DNA of 64,000 nucleotides. Source: Mogibacterium sp. (GTDB lineage: Bacteria > Bacillota > Clostridia > Peptostreptococcales > Anaerovoracaceae). The notes under the pieces were generated by a model that was given only the letters and a program-made list of their open reading frames with translations, was not told the origin of the DNA and did no database searches. The number at the start of each line of letters is the position of its first letter. The first letter of the stretch is position 1. Below are positions 1 to 7,966 of the stretch, piece after piece. The position numbers and the translations under genes are program-made. The stretch is from contig JAFRGD010000022.1 of assembly GCA_017433975.1 (NCBI GenBank), positions 62,001 through 126,000 of the forward strand, written 5' to 3'.

Positions 1-512
1 TCGATGCTGATGACCGGCACGATGTTCCTGCTGCGATCCAGCAGGTCCAGGTGCTTGGCGGTCAGGAACGTCCCGTTGGTGAAGACCGGAAACATGATGT
101 TCCGCAGGGTCCCCGCCGCTTCGATCACGTCCCACCGCAGCATCGGCTCACCGCCCGCGAGCAGGATGAAACTGACGCCGAGGTCCTCCGCCTCCCGGAA
201 GATCTTCAACCACTCGTCGCCTGTGAGCTGCTTCGACGGCTCGCAGTCGACCGTTGCGTTGTTCGCCCGGGAATAGCACCCTTCACAGTGCAGGTTGCAG
301 CTCGAAGTGATGCTCGCGATGAGGTAGGACGGCACGTGCAGCCCCTGCGCTTCGTTCGACTCACGCCTGCGGTCCGCAGCCGCACAGGCCGCCGCAAACC
401 GTACGAGGAAAGCGCTCTCGCGCGGGTCCTTGAGGGTCGCCTTGAGCGCGTCCTTCACGATCTGCTCGACCCCGTCCGACAGGTACTTTTGTAAATCAAA
501 TTGTTCGTCCAT
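1..512 (-). CDS. Radical SAM protein, N-terminal part (cut by window edge)
   Basis: Reading leftward from the ATG at 512, about 170 codons stay open to the window edge. Around residues 60-67 the frame contains CNLHCEGC, the CxxxCxxC triad that binds the radical-SAM [4Fe-4S] cluster. It is followed by a GGEP motif, the usual SAM-contacting element, and an FTNG strand typical of the partial TIM barrel. The roughly 50 residues before the triad form a helical N-terminal extension. The C-terminal part that would name the substrate lies outside the window. The start overlaps the end of the upstream acetyltransferase gene by 17 nt, so the two are probably translationally coupled. The radical SAM assignment is firm; the reaction is unknown. 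Confidence 0.85.
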   Translation of the reverse strand, partial: MDEQFDLQKYLSDGVEQIVKDALKATLKDPRESAFLVRFAAACAAADRRRESNEAQGLHVPSYLIASITSSCNLHCEGCYSRANNATVDCEPSKQLTGDEWLKIFREAEDLGVSFILLAGGEPMLRWDVIEAAGTLRNIMFPVFTNGTFLTAKHLDLLDRSRNIVPVISI

Positions 513-1485
513 ATTTCTCCTCATACTTCATCGGCGTGAACCGGATCCCTTTGACGAGCTGCTCCTCTTCCGTCGGGAGAAAGCCGATGGCCTTGTAGAA
601 TGGCAGGCCGTACGGCGAGGAGTTCAGCGTCACCGTCCGCCCCGGGAAGTCCTCTTTGATCCGCTCGAACAGCCGCGTTCCGACGCCCAGCCGGTGATAG
701 CCGCCGTCCACAAAGAAGAAGCAGATGTGGCACCGGTCCGGCCGGATCCCAATCTCTCCGATCAGCCGGTTCCCGTCGAACGCACCGTAGTACTCGATGC
801 CGGCCAGATACTCCGGATCGTGGATGATCCGCCGGAACTCCTCCGTACCCTCCGGGGAATAATCCGGGGATTCATACTCGAAGAAGACCTTCCATGCGAG
901 GTCCAGGGCGTTCGGAATCATACTTTCCGATAATTTTTTTATTGTAAAGTTATTTTTCCATTCCTCGCGGGTCAGCCGCGTCATGTGTTCCGTCCGTATA
1001 TCCCCCATCGCCTTCCATAGAATGTCATGATTCGTGTGGTGATAGGTAAAGCCGCACTTTTCCGAAACGCGCCGGGACTTGACGTTTCCCTCGAAATAGC
1101 CGCACCAGAGCGTGTCAAGATGAAAATCGACGAAGCCGCGGCGGATCACCTCGCGCGCTGCCTCCGGGATGAGACCACGGCCCCAGAACGGAACTGCGAT
1201 CCAGTACCCGATCTCGCCCTCGCCCTCCGGCAGGTCGCGGCCGGCCTGCTGGCCGACCATCAGGCTGATCGATCCGATTGCCCGGTTGTCTTCCTTCAGG
1301 CAAACCGCGTATGTCTCCGGCTCTGACAGAATCGTCCGGATGACTTCGCGGCTGTGTTCCACGCTCGTGTGCACCGGCCAGCCGGCGATCGGCCCGACGC
1401 GGTCGTCTTTCGCGTATTCGTAAAGGCCCTCCGCGTCCGCTTCTTCCCACGGCCGCAAAATCAGGCGCTCGGTATATAGTATCAT
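496..1485 (-). CDS. Tandem GNAT acetyltransferase (two GNAT domains)
   Basis: The 329-residue product has two acetyltransferase domains. Residues 1 to about 165 (starting MILYTERLILRPW) match the RimJ/RimL-type GNAT fold, with the late GYFEGNVKSRRVSEKCGF segment typical of that group. Residues about 180-329 form a second GNAT module with the GVGTRLFERI acetyl-CoA loop and a C-terminal FYKAIGF strand. AAGGAG six bases before the ATG at 1485 fixes the start, although the frame stays open far upstream through the neighbouring regulator. Substrates cannot be read from sequence. It lies just downstream of a TetR gene and overlaps the radical SAM gene, suggesting one small operon. Confidence 0.85.
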   Translation of the reverse strand: MILYTERLILRPWEEADAEGLYEYAKDDRVGPIAGWPVHTSVEHSREVIRTILSEPETYAVCLKEDNRAIGSISLMVGQQAGRDLPEGEGEIGYWIAVPFWGRGLIPEAAREVIRRGFVDFHLDTLWCGYFEGNVKSRRVSEKCGFTYHHTNHDILWKAMGDIRTEHMTRLTREEWKNNFTIKKLSESMIPNALDLAWKVFFEYESPDYSPEGTEEFRRIIHDPEYLAGIEYYGAFDGNRLIGEIGIRPDRCHICFFFVDGGYHRLGVGTRLFERIKEDFPGRTVTLNSSPYGLPFYKAIGFLPTEEEQLVKGIRFTPMKYEEKYGRTI

Positions 1486-1508
1486 TGCATTCTCCTTGTT
1501 GTTCATCA

Positions 1509-2132
1509 CTATTGCTGCACAAGTTCGCGGAAAGCCGCATCCCTGTCGTAGCGTCCCTCCGGCAGGCCCGGAACCTCCTTGTACGCCTTGCAGACCGCCA
1601 GGCTGACCTCGGAGAGGACCCGCCCCATCTCCTCGTCCGTGTACGGGCAGTCGTCCGTCACGATCAGTGTCGCAAAGCTGAATACGACGAGCCACAGATC
1701 CCGGAAATAGCAGTCCGCGGTGTGCGCGTCCATATTGTAAATCTGCATTAGGGAGTCGCGCACCAGGTCCTGCGTGAACACCAGCGCCTCCATCGCGCCG
1801 CCGCTCGCTTCGCTCGGCCTCGTCAAAAACAGCAGTTTGTACAGCTCCGGCTCTTCGCGGGCGAAGCGCAGGTACTGCTGCCCTACCCCGTAGAATGGGA
1901 TCTCCCAGGCGAGTCCGCGCTGGATGTAATCCTGGTAATGGCTCTTCGCAAGCTCGTAGACGTCCGCCTTGAGCTGTTCCATCGTATCGTAGTATGTGAA
2001 GATCGGCCGGGTCGAAACGCCCAGTTCCGCAGCGACCTCGCGGGCCGTGACCGCGTCGATTCCCTTCGTCCGGACCACGTTCAGCGCAGCCTCGACGATA
2101 TTTTCCTTCTGAAATTTGACCTTTGGAGCCAT
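1509..2132 (-). CDS. TetR/AcrR family transcriptional regulator
   Basis: The 207-residue protein begins with a TetR DNA-binding domain. Residues about 8-55 carry ENIVEAALNVVRTKGIDAVT, then REVAAELGVSTRPIFTYYD, a canonical TetR helix-turn-helix. The remainder is the variable all-helical ligand and dimer domain. The start at 2132 is chosen because AGGTGG precedes it; a longer frame exists but lacks a ribosome site. A perfect 12-bp palindrome lies about 33 bp upstream and is a plausible autoregulatory operator. The gene directly precedes the tandem GNAT gene in the same direction and probably controls that operon. The effector is unknown. Confidence 0.9.
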   Translation of the reverse strand: MAPKVKFQKENIVEAALNVVRTKGIDAVTAREVAAELGVSTRPIFTYYDTMEQLKADVYELAKSHYQDYIQRGLAWEIPFYGVGQQYLRFAREEPELYKLLFLTRPSEASGGAMEALVFTQDLVRDSLMQIYNMDAHTADCYFRDLWLVVFSFATLIVTDDCPYTDEEMGRVLSEVSLAVCKAYKEVPGLPEGRYDRDAAFRELVQQ

Positions 2133-2164
2133 GGTCCACCTGACTTTCGTGTGTTGGAAACATT

Positions 2165-2176
2165 TGTTGCGCAACA
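2165..2176. promoter_or_regulatory. Palindromic operator candidate upstream of tetR-type gene
   Basis: TGTTGCGCAACA is a perfect 12-bp palindrome 33 bp before the regulator start, within a wider GTGTTG...CAACAC arrangement. Its size and place fit a TetR-family autoregulatory site. Binding is inferred, not shown. Confidence 0.5.
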
Positions 2177-2233
2177 CTTGTTATGCATCCGCCGTTATCA
2201 TACTCCCCCTCTCCGCGCTTGTCAAGCGGAATG

Positions 2234-2261
2234 AAAAAAGAGCCCGCTGCCACGAGCCCTC
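2234..2261 (-). terminator. Rho-independent terminator after flavodoxin gene
   Basis: On the minus strand, GGGCTCG and CGGGCTC form a 7-9 bp G/U-containing stem with a six-base loop, followed by six T. It sits 24 bp after the flavodoxin stop. Confidence 0.7.
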
Positions 2262-2284
2262 CGAACCGCTTATGATTCAATATA

Positions 2285-2803
2285 CTATTTCAGATTGCGT
2301 TTCACCCATTTTTCGACCTGGTCCCGGGCGCCCGGAACCATCCCACCCTGGACCGCGAGGCCGCGCGCAAACGACGCGCCCGGACAGGCCTTGCGGAGGT
2401 CGCGCTCGGCCGAGCCAAAGCCCGATCCTTCGTGGGTCATGACCGGAAGCACCCGCTTGCCGCGGAAGTTCAGCCGCTCGAGCTGGCTGTAGACCGCCAT
2501 CGGGTAGGTTCCCCACCAGCACGGGCCGCAGATGAAGATGTTGTCGTACTCCGAAATATCCGCCAGATACGCCTTCAGCTTTGGCCGGGCGTTTACCGCG
2601 AGCTCCGCCTTGGCCTCTTCCGTGCACTTCATGTAGTCCTCGGAATACGGTTTGACCGTCTCGATCTCAAAGAGGTCCGCGCCGCACGCGTCCCGGATGA
2701 ACTCCGCGAGCTGCTCCGCGTTTCCGCGCTCGAGCTCCCGGACGCTGCCGCCGACGTAGTTCTGTCCCCTGCGGGAGTAATAAATCACGAGATTTTTTGC
2801 CAC
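2285..2803 (-). CDS. Flavodoxin family protein
   Basis: The 172-residue protein starts with a beta strand and phosphate-loop region (IYYSRRGQNY) typical of flavodoxins that bind FMN. A second cofactor-contacting segment is GPCWWGTYPMAVYSQLE, where aromatic residues usually stack on the isoalloxazine ring. Size and motif order match the flavodoxin_4-like group found in Clostridia, often acting as stand-alone quinone or nitro reductases rather than classic electron shuttles. The start is GTG at 2803, preceded by AGAAAGGG. Its promoter overlaps the start region of the divergent membrane-protein gene. The redox partner is unknown. Confidence 0.88.
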   Translation of the reverse strand: MAKNLVIYYSRRGQNYVGGSVRELERGNAEQLAEFIRDACGADLFEIETVKPYSEDYMKCTEEAKAELAVNARPKLKAYLADISEYDNIFICGPCWWGTYPMAVYSQLERLNFRGKRVLPVMTHEGSGFGSAERDLRKACPGASFARGLAVQGGMVPGARDQVEKWVKRNLK

Positions 2804-2887
2804 AGTTGCACCCTTTCTTCTCTAACCGCGTCCTATGAAAAGCCGCCGGGTTGTGGTATGATGAATTCGTACCGAACGGCTCCGCCT

Positions 2888-2915
2888 TAGATATTGTAAC
2901 ACGCCGAGGTGTCAA
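2888..2915 (-). promoter_or_regulatory. Promoter for flavodoxin gene
   Basis: On the minus strand, TTGACA (2910-2915) and TATCTA (2888-2893) are 16 bp apart. The -35 box abuts the ATG of the divergent LtrA-like gene, so the two genes may influence each other. Confidence 0.55.
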
Positions 2916-4055
2916 ATGCTCGATTTTTTGAAACACGAAGAAAAGAAAGTCGAATACATAGAGCTTATCTATGATTTGATTTTTGTATATATTATCGGCC
3001 GGAACAATTCGCTCGTCCAGCACATCTCGGGCGGCTTCATCGCCCCGGGCACGTTTCTGACTTACTTTATCTGCACCCTGATCACGATTCAGATCTGGTA
3101 CATGACGACGACGTTCATCAACCGGTTCGGGTCCAACGACTTCTCGGAGTACGTCGGCCTCTTCATCAACATGTACCTGCTATACTACATGGCGGACAGC
3201 ACGCGCGTGCACTGGCAGACGCACTTCTACCGCTACAACATCGCCTGGCTCCTCATTGTCCTGAACCTCCTCGTGCAGTATTACCTTAAATACCGCTCGA
3301 CGCAGGCGACCGCCCCATGGGAAGGCGCGAGCCTCCGCCAGCACATGCGGGGCCTCGGCATTCAGGCCGCGATCATCGTCATCGGAATCCTGCTGTACGC
3401 GCCGACCGGCCTGCCGCTCACCCCGCTCGCGATGATATTCGGGATCTTCGTGTCGTTTCTCGGGCGCAAAAGAGCCGACCTCATGGCGGTCGACTTCTCG
3501 CATCTGACGGAGCGGATCATGCTCTACATCGTATTCACGTTCGGCGAAATGATTATCGCCATCTCGGGGTATTTCGGGGACGACTTCAGCGTGAGCAGCG
3601 TGTACTTCTCGCTCATGGGCTTCCTGATCGTCGTCGGCCTCTTCATGAGCTACGGCTTCCTGTACGACCGCCTGCTCGACCGGGAGATGTCGATCAGCGG
3701 CAATACGTACATGCTCATCCACGTTTTCATCATTTTTTCGCTCAGCAACCTGACGACCGCCCTCGAATTCATGCACGAGCCGGAGATTGCCGCGGTTCCG
3801 AAGACGATTTTCCTCGTCGTGAGCTTTGTAATGTACTACGTCTTCCTATTCCTGACGGTTCCGTACACCAAAGGCTATGGGCGCACCGCGCACTTCCTGC
3901 GGCCGTTCCTCCTGACGCTGGTGGCGTTCGTGATTCTGATGATCGTCTTCTATCAGAACGCGCGCGTCAACATCGCGGTGTCCGTCCTGCTGACCTTCGC
4001 GATCTGGTACTTCGAGTACCGCTACTGGCGCGCAACCGAGGCCCTCGAGCAGTAA
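2916..4055 (+). CDS. LtrA-like (low temperature requirement A family) membrane protein
   Basis: The 379-residue polytopic membrane protein has about ten hydrophobic segments. The N-terminal ELIYDLIFVYIIGR corresponds to the conserved ELFFDLVFVFA-type signature of the LtrA family. HLTERIMLYIVFTFGEMII near residue 200 corresponds to the family's second signature (HxxERxGLxxIxxLGE). Length agrees with family members. LtrA was named from a cold-sensitive Listeria mutant; its biochemical role is not settled. GAGGTG five bases before the ATG fixes the start. The gene stands alone, divergent from the flavodoxin gene, and is followed by tandem repeats and a strong terminator. Confidence 0.8.
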   Translation: MLDFLKHEEKKVEYIELIYDLIFVYIIGRNNSLVQHISGGFIAPGTFLTYFICTLITIQIWYMTTTFINRFGSNDFSEYVGLFINMYLLYYMADSTRVHWQTHFYRYNIAWLLIVLNLLVQYYLKYRSTQATAPWEGASLRQHMRGLGIQAAIIVIGILLYAPTGLPLTPLAMIFGIFVSFLGRKRADLMAVDFSHLTERIMLYIVFTFGEMIIAISGYFGDDFSVSSVYFSLMGFLIVVGLFMSYGFLYDRLLDREMSISGNTYMLIHVFIIFSLSNLTTALEFMHEPEIAAVPKTIFLVVSFVMYYVFLFLTVPYTKGYGRTAHFLRPFLLTLVAFVILMIVFYQNARVNIAVSVLLTFAIWYFEYRYWRATEALEQ

Positions 4056-4095
4056 ACCGTTCCCTTGCGCCTGCGTTACGCCGACCGCGCAACCC

Positions 4096-4171
4096 GTGAA
4101 ACCGGGAACGCTTCCCGTTTTCATCTTTTCTGCGTGAAACCGGGGAGGGTTTCCGTTTTCATCTTTTCTGC
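4096..4171 (+). repeat. 38-bp tandem duplication with hairpins
   Basis: Two adjacent 38-bp copies (4096-4133 and 4134-4171) both start GTGAAACCGGG and end TTTTCATCTTTTCTGC. Copy 1 folds as AACCGGGAA/TTCCCGTT before T-rich DNA, so the unit resembles a weak terminator that has been duplicated. Confidence 0.8.
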
Positions 4172-4199
4172 ACTGCGCCGTTCCTTCATCACGCCGACC

Positions 4200-4227
4200 A
4201 AACCGTTGAAATATCAACGGTTTTTTT
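4200..4227 (+). terminator. Rho-independent terminator
   Basis: AAACCGTTGA, loop AATA, TCAACGGTTT: a perfect 10-bp stem running into seven T. It closes transcription from the LtrA-like gene. The MITE-like element begins exactly after the T tract. Confidence 0.9.
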
Positions 4228-4511
4228 CTGTACAAAAATATTTAAGCACTTCCGTTGTTTTGAAAAGAAAATGCTTAAATAATAGTCGTTAGATGGTTTT
4301 CGTCACTGGATAATCTGCAAATATTCCTAGTCTACTGGCTCAACAACGCTTTTCTTAACAGATACTTGTCAAAATTATCTGAAAAAACCGTGTCTGCAAC
4401 GCAAACGCCCGACGGATATGCGAAGATTTCCATTATCAGAGATGTGCGGATTTGGATTGTTAAGCACTTTTCCCACAAAAGACATGCAAGTGCTTAAATA
4501 GTTTTGTACAG
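4228..4511. mobile_element. MITE-like element, copy A (284 bp)
   Basis: The ends are inverted repeats of 24 bp with a single mismatch, both starting CTGTACAAAA and continuing TATTTAAGCACTT. Each end also folds on itself: TATTTAAGCA/TGCTTAAATA (4239-4281) and TTAAGCACTT/AAGTGCTTAA (4460-4497). The interior is AT-rich and has no credible ORF. Two further copies with the same ends and hairpins lie at 15495-15769 and 25059-25320. Non-autonomous transposition by a trans-acting transposase is inferred; no transposase is in the window. Confidence 0.7.
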
Positions 4512-4516
4512 TAAGT

Positions 4517-5011
4517 TTACTGTGCAGCTTGCGCCGCGCGGACCAGTTCGATGGCCTGCTTGCCCGTGACGTGCTCGATCCGGATCTCCACCATTTCCAT
4601 ACTGTTGAAGTTCTTCCGCATGTCTTCCTCGACCACCTCCGGATAGTCGCTACTGTATTTGCCGGCGAGGCGCATCGCCGCGGCGTATTTTTCGTCACCG
4701 GCCAGGATACGCGCCCGCCCGAAGGCGATTGCGCTCTTGAAGTACGTTGTGACCTCCTCCGGTACGATCCGGTCCTCCGCGATGACGCAGAACGAAACCT
4801 TTTCGTCCGCCCGGATCGCGTCGATTTTGTGCCCCGCCTTCGCGGAATGGAAATAAATGCAACCGTCCGCATACACATAGTTGATTGGGACCGCGTACGG
4901 ATACCCGTCGTCACCGGAGACCGCGAGAACGCCGGTCTTTCCCTGTTCGAGGACCGCCCTCGTCTCCTCTTCTGACAATAACTGCTTAAATCTTCTCATT
5001 TTCCGGAACAT
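4517..5011 (-). CDS. Pyridoxamine 5'-phosphate oxidase-like (NimA-type) flavoprotein
   Basis: The 164-residue protein fits the FMN-binding split-barrel family related to 5-nitroimidazole reductase NimA. It has an N-terminal helix (LLSEEETRAVLEQG), then strands TGVLAVSGDDGYPYAVPINY and YADGCIYFHSAKAGHKID, then FCVIAEDRI, the usual order for this family. The HSAKAGHK segment lies where FMN phosphate is normally contacted. Substrate is unknown; nitro reduction or flavin/heme binding are options. GGGAGGT five bases before the ATG fixes the start. It is monocistronic, and its 3' end abuts MITE copy A. Confidence 0.85.
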   Translation of the reverse strand: MFRKMRRFKQLLSEEETRAVLEQGKTGVLAVSGDDGYPYAVPINYVYADGCIYFHSAKAGHKIDAIRADEKVSFCVIAEDRIVPEEVTTYFKSAIAFGRARILAGDEKYAAAMRLAGKYSSDYPEVVEEDMRKNFNSMEMVEIRIEHVTGKQAIELVRAAQAAQ

Positions 5012-5052
5012 AACGTACCTCCCTCAAAACATTAACTCGAATATCGTATAAA

Positions 5053-5135
5053 AGGCTGCGGATCGCCGGTCGTTGCTCCTTGACCCGACTGCGGATTGCC
5101 GGCGAAACTACTTGATCCGGCTGCGGATCGCCTGC
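5053..5135. repeat. Degenerate ~32-bp repeats overlapping a gene end
   Basis: The last codons of the GTPase-nuclease gene (5108-5135, CTTGATCCGGCTGCGGATCG) recur imperfectly downstream at about 5077-5104 (CTTGACCCGACTGCGGATTG) and partly at about 5053-5068. This looks like tandem duplication of the 3' end of the gene. Confidence 0.6.
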
Positions 5136-7843
5136 TCCGTCTGGCGGAGCTCCCGGTCGAATTCCCGCGAAGACGTGCGGAGCGCGTCGTGGCCGAGGGC
5201 GTTCTGCTGGACGAGGTTGTCCGAAGAAACGACCCGCACCTGGCGCTTGCCGCGGTAGGCCGCCGTCATCTTGCCGATGCGGATGTCCGCCGGCTCCCGC
5301 TCCATCGTGAAGACGAGCCGGACGCCGAACCGCTCCTCGGTCGACCCCGCGCCGCCCGGGACCTTGTAAGCGTCGAAGACGACGATGACTTCGGCGCCGG
5401 TGTAACCCTGGTAGTTGATCAGCCGGTCGATGAGCTGCTCCCGCGCGGCGTTGATGTCGAGCTGCGCGAGCTCGCTGAGTTCATCGTTCGCGTTGATCAG
5501 GTTGTAGCCGTCGATGATGACGACCGGCGGCGCGCCGGCGTCCCCGGACGGCTTGCTGCGGGCGTGCTGCGCGCGGATCTCTTCGTTCCGAGCCGCCGCG
5601 GCGGCCCGCTCCTCCGGGGTGCGGCTGTCAACCCAGTCGCTTTTATCCTGCCCGCTGCCCGCCCGGTACTCGCGCGCGGCCTTGCCGCTGCGCTGCTTTG
5701 CCGGCCCGTACGTCCGCTCAAAGATCTGCTGCAGTTCCGCATCGCCTGCCGGCATCGCAGACTGCACCCGCGCGGCTGTATCCCGTGCGGCGTCCTTCGC
5801 CACGTCGATGTTGTATAAGTGCCGCCGCTCGCGGAGCGCATACGGGAGATGCATGTATTTCTCCACCTCGCTCCAGTGCACGATGCCGCTCGCCCCGTGG
5901 GAGACGAAGACCGAGTCCGCCGGGTGGTCGACGTCGCGCTCCGCGTCGTAGCCCGCTTCCGCGATGACCTCCGCCGCGTTGTGGCACGGCTCGTAGCCGG
6001 CCAGGCTGCAGACGACCCGCCCGCGGCCGCCAGTGTACGACGTCACCGCCGCCGGATAGTCCAGCAGCCCGACCGCAGGCGCAGACCCCGTCAGGACGGC
6101 CATGGACCCCCGCTGGTCGAGCGCAAACTCCCCGCCCATCTGCCGGAGGTCCGTCATCGCGCGGCCGACCGTTTCCGCCGGCAGTTCGATTTCAAAGGCG
6201 AACCACGGCTCGAGCAGGACCGCCTGCCCGTCCGCAGCAGCCTTCATCAGACCGTTCCGGAGCGCACGGTACGTCGCCTGCCGGAAGTCGCCGCCGCTGG
6301 TGTGCTTGTCGTGCGCACGCCCCCGCGCCAGCGTAATATGCATGTCCGTGATCGGAGCCCCCGTGAGCACCCCGATGTGGTCCGTCTCTTCTAGGTGCGT
6401 GAAAATCAGCCGCTGCCAGTTCCGCGCCAGAACGTCTTCCGGCACGATGCTGTCGATTGTGATGCCGCTCCCCCGCTCGGCCGGCTCGAGGATCAGATGC
6501 ACCTCCGCGTAATGCCGCAGCGGCTCAAAGTGGCCAACGCCCTCGACCGGCGCCGCGACCGTTTCGAGATAGATGAGCTGCCCCGCGCCGAAGTCCACCG
6601 GGTAGCCGAACCGCTCCGCGATCTCGCTTTGGAGGACCTCCATCTGGACCTGCCCCATCAGCCGTACGTTGATTGCGCCCGTCTCCGGCCGCCAGTCGAC
6701 GTGGAGCTTCGGGTCCTCCTCCTCCAAAACGCGAAGGTCGGCGAGCACCCTGCGCGGGTCCGCCCCCTCCGGATAAATCAAGCGATACGTCATGAACGGC
6801 TCGAGCGACTCCTCCGGTGCGACCTCCGCTGCGCCGACCGCGTCGCCCGGCCGCGTCTCCGCAAGCCCCGTCACAGCGTAGACCTCGCCAGGCACCGCCG
6901 CATCGACGGTCCGGTACTTCAGGCCGGAATACTGCCGGACCTGGTTGACCTTGGCCTCCCACGACCGGCCGTCCCGCCCGGTTCCATGGATGACTTCCTT
7001 CGGCCGGAGCGTCCCGCCGAGCATTTTGAGGAACGTCAGCCGCTCCCCGTTCCCGTCGCGCGCGATCTTGTACACCCGCGCCGCGAACGCGTCCATCCGG
7101 ACCGGCTCCTCCGCATACCGCTGCAGAGCCGCGAGCAGCGGCTCCACGCCCTCCATCCGGAGCGCCGAACCGAAGTAGCACGGGAACACCTCCCGCCGGT
7201 GGATCGCCCCGCGGAGGTCCTCGTCCGTCAGCGGCTCGTCGTTCAGCACCTTGTCCATCAGGACCGGCGCTGCGAGCGTGACGTCATCTAGAAACGCTTC
7301 GCTCCCCGTGCCGCCGCTGAAGTCCACGAGCCCCGGCCCGAGCCGCGCCGCGAGGTCCGCGAGGATCGCCCGACGGTCCCGCGTCACCAGGTCCATTTTA
7401 TTGACAAAAACAAAAGCCGGGACCCCACGCTGCCGCAGGAGCCGCCAAAGCGTCTCCGTGTGGCTCTGCACCCCGTCCGCCGCGCTGATGATCACCAGCG
7501 CGTAGTCGATTACGCTGAGGACGCGTTCCATCTCCGTCGAAAAGTCCACGTGCCCCGGCGTATCGAGCACCGTGACGACCGTCGCCGGGCTCACCACGTT
7601 GTCAACGCCGGTCCCGGTCACGGCCGGCAGCACGAACCGCGCCTGCTTTGAGAACACAGTAATGCCGCGGTTCCGCTCGACCTCGTTCCCGTCGAGGTAA
7701 GAATCGCCGTGGTCCACGCGCCCGGGCTTCCGGATCTCGCCCGTCTTGTATAACATTGTTTCGCACAGCGTCGTCTTGCCCGCGTCAACGTGCGCGAGCA
7801 CCCCGACGACGATGCGCTTCTCCGTTGCGTGATCTGCCGCCAT
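5108..7843 (-). CDS. TetM-like ribosomal GTPase fused to Rae1/YacP-type NYN endonuclease
   Basis: The 911-residue protein has two parts. Residues 1 to about 650 form a complete elongation-factor-G-like ribosomal-protection GTPase: G1 AHVDAGKTT, switch I RGITVFSK, G3 DTPGHVDF, G4 NKMD, then domains II-V including the domain-IV segment TSGGDFRQATYRAL. After a charged, low-complexity linker (about 650-770), residues about 771-911 form a NYN nuclease domain: VVIIDGYNLINA, YQGYTGAEVIVVFDAYKV, LVFTMEREPADIRI, VSSDNLVQQNALG. This matches Bacillus Rae1/YacP, which cleaves mRNA in the ribosomal A site. Both activities are inferred from families. ATG at 7843 follows a modest AGGT site; the open frame extends further upstream without a ribosome site. 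Confidence 0.88.
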   Translation of the reverse strand: MAADHATEKRIVVGVLAHVDAGKTTLCETMLYKTGEIRKPGRVDHGDSYLDGNEVERNRGITVFSKQARFVLPAVTGTGVDNVVSPATVVTVLDTPGHVDFSTEMERVLSVIDYALVIISAADGVQSHTETLWRLLRQRGVPAFVFVNKMDLVTRDRRAILADLAARLGPGLVDFSGGTGSEAFLDDVTLAAPVLMDKVLNDEPLTDEDLRGAIHRREVFPCYFGSALRMEGVEPLLAALQRYAEEPVRMDAFAARVYKIARDGNGERLTFLKMLGGTLRPKEVIHGTGRDGRSWEAKVNQVRQYSGLKYRTVDAAVPGEVYAVTGLAETRPGDAVGAAEVAPEESLEPFMTYRLIYPEGADPRRVLADLRVLEEEDPKLHVDWRPETGAINVRLMGQVQMEVLQSEIAERFGYPVDFGAGQLIYLETVAAPVEGVGHFEPLRHYAEVHLILEPAERGSGITIDSIVPEDVLARNWQRLIFTHLEETDHIGVLTGAPITDMHITLARGRAHDKHTSGGDFRQATYRALRNGLMKAAADGQAVLLEPWFAFEIELPAETVGRAMTDLRQMGGEFALDQRGSMAVLTGSAPAVGLLDYPAAVTSYTGGRGRVVCSLAGYEPCHNAAEVIAEAGYDAERDVDHPADSVFVSHGASGIVHWSEVEKYMHLPYALRERRHLYNIDVAKDAARDTAARVQSAMPAGDAELQQIFERTYGPAKQRSGKAAREYRAGSGQDKSDWVDSRTPEERAAAAARNEEIRAQHARSKPSGDAGAPPVVIIDGYNLINANDELSELAQLDINAAREQLIDRLINYQGYTGAEVIVVFDAYKVPGGAGSTEERFGVRLVFTMEREPADIRIGKMTAAYRGKRQVRVVSSDNLVQQNALGHDALRTSSREFDRELRQTEQAIRSRIK

Positions 7844-7914
7844 CAAAAAGACCTGTCCCGATGCTCCCTTTTGCGATGATTTGTGATATGATGATAAAAG
7901 ATATATTGAACGCA

Positions 7915-7948
7915 GCAAACGATTCCGAAATCGCAAGCGATTCTGAAA
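7915..7948. repeat. Direct repeat in divergent regulatory region
   Basis: GCAAACGATTCCGAAA (7915-7930) and GCAAGCGATTCTGAAA (7933-7948) are 16-bp direct repeats with two differences, 18 bp apart, just before the dehydrogenase ribosome site. A regulator site or a simple duplication are both possible. Confidence 0.5.
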
Positions 7949-7966
7949 AAACGAATGGAGCGCCTT

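Noticed and set aside
496..2280. Apparent 594-codon frame running from before the TetR gene through the GNAT gene
   Set aside because: The first ~265 codons overlap the TetR gene in another frame; the ribosome site and GNAT homology begin at 1485.
4096..4171. CRISPR array from tandem repeats
   Set aside because: Only two adjoining copies without spacers.
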